Made by a program: the position numbers and the translations under genes | In this document: positions 5,513 through 6,132 of the stretch, in pieces | Position numbering within the stretch: position 1 is the first letter of the stretch | Layout: each line of letters begins with the position of its first letter | The notes under the pieces: model-generated | What the model was told of the DNA's origin: nothing | The model's input: only the letters and a program-made list of their open reading frames with translations | The model's database searches: none | Assembly (NCBI GenBank): GCA_017622255.1 | Contig: JAGARL010000146.1 | Location: 1 to 6,132 of the forward strand | Reading direction: 5' to 3' | Length of the DNA: 6,132 bases | From: Methanocorpusculum sp. | Lineage (GTDB): Archaea; Halobacteriota; Methanomicrobia; Methanomicrobiales; Methanocorpusculaceae

Positions 5513-6132
5513 TTATTCCTCAGACTCGCCGCCCATCTTGGCGAGTTCGGACTCTTTTGCATCGTAGTAATAGTACTCGCCTGCAGACTTCTGCTCGCGG
5601 TCAAGGTAGGAGCCCGGCTTGTTGATACGCGGACGTCCGGTCTTGTCGCGGCGGAAGGTGATGCCGAGGTTCGAGAGGAAGAGGTTCATACCGTCCTTCA
5701 TCTCGAACGGACCGCGTGCCTGACCTTCCTGTCCCGGCACACCGTCGAAGACTAAGAGACGCTCGGAGATCATATCGATGGTGTACATGTCGTGGTCAAT
5801 AACCATGACTCCTGCTTCCTTGTCCTCTGCCGCACGCTTGATGACCTTGGTGGTCACTAAGCGCTGCTCGACATCGAGGTGTGCGGACGGTTCATCAAGG
5901 ATGTATAAGTCTGCATCGCGGGAGAGACATAAGGCGATTGCGACTCTCTGCAGTTCTCCGCCGGAAAGCGTTCTGACCTCGGACTGGAGCAGTGCGCCGA
6001 GTCCCAGCGGCTCGATGATTTCGTGCTGATAGTAGGAGGAGTCGAACTTGCGGGTTGCCTGGCGCAGGATGTACTCAACCGTATCAGAAGAGTTCGGGTC
6101 GGCGGTTACATACTGCGGCTTGTAGGAGACGG
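5513..6132 (-). CDS. ABCE1: Ribosome-recycling ATPase ABCE1 (Rli1), C-terminal third
   Basis: The minus-strand frame is open from the right edge of the window to TAA at 5513-5515, giving 205 residues; full-length proteins are near 590, so the Fe-S domain, the first nucleotide-binding domain and the Walker A of the second lie outside. Within the visible part of the second ATPase domain are the Q-loop SYKPQ (residues 2-6), signature LSGGELQR (55-62), Walker B LYILDEP (75-81) with catalytic E80, D-loop SAHLD (82-86) and switch H113 in IDHD. These are followed by the family-specific hinge and tail MNLFLSNLGITFRR (148-161) and TGRPRINKPGSYLDREQK (164-181). ABCE1 splits ribosomes into subunits after termination, using ATP, in the cytosol. 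All ATPase motifs in view are intact. The acidic C-terminal end (GGESEE) is variable in the family. The initiation codon is not in this window; the ATG at 5857 is internal. Confidence 0.97.
   Translation of the reverse strand, partial: VSYKPQYVTADPNSSDTVEYILRQATRKFDSSYYQHEIIEPLGLGALLQSEVRTLSGGELQRVAIALCLSRDADLYILDEPSAHLDVEQRLVTTKVIKRAAEDKEAGVMVIDHDMYTIDMISERLLVFDGVPGQEGQARGPFEMKDGMNLFLSNLGITFRRDKTGRPRINKPGSYLDREQKSAGEYYYYDAKESELAKMGGESEE

Noticed and set aside
5857..6078. 73-codon minus-strand open frame overlapping the ABCE1 region
   Set aside because: It is in a different frame from ABCE1, whose signature, Walker B and D-loop motifs are read through the same bases in the true frame.

Overview
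The window looks like chromosomal DNA of a methanogenic archaeon of moderate GC content. The evidence is a gene for the ribosome-recycling ATPase ABCE1 (found only in archaea and eukaryotes), an archaeal-type dihydropteroate synthase-related protein with its extra N- and C-terminal domains, TATA-box promoters placed about 26-29 bp before start codons, and T-rich terminators. The style of the small lipoproteins and the overall composition remind me of Methanomicrobiales, perhaps Methanocorpusculum. That genus guess is inference and was not tested.

Layout from left to right. (1) 1-522, plus strand: the 3' part of a NERD-domain (nuclease-related) protein, cut by the window edge. (2) 529-1956, minus strand: the dihydropteroate synthase-related protein, convergent with the NERD gene with only 6 bp between them. 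A hairpin covers both stop codons. (3) 1957-2407: a 451-bp region between divergent genes. It is dominated by a 269-bp imperfect palindrome (2039-2307) built of CGCGAAA/CACGAAA repeats whose spacing is mirrored between the two arms, followed by the promoter of the next operon. (4) 2408-4053, plus strand: a two-gene operon of a small ACT-domain protein (UPF0237) and a DUF711/UPF0210 protein, a conserved pair without an established function. (5) 4054-4148: T-rich terminators for the converging operon and lipoprotein gene. (6) 4149-4979 and 5039-5443, minus strand: two predicted lipoproteins, each with its own promoter. The larger has three internal repeats of about 81 residues. (7) 5513-6132, minus strand: the C-terminal third of ABCE1, continuing past the right edge.

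The genes do not form one pathway. They look like ordinary core-genome neighbours: folate/methanopterin-related metabolism, a probable ligand-sensing pair, cell-surface proteins and translation. I see no transposase, integrase, CRISPR array, tRNA or rRNA. The strongest unexplained item is the long mirrored repeat between the dihydropteroate synthase-related gene and the ACT/DUF711 operon. The ACT/DUF711 pair is the best candidate for undescribed biochemistry.
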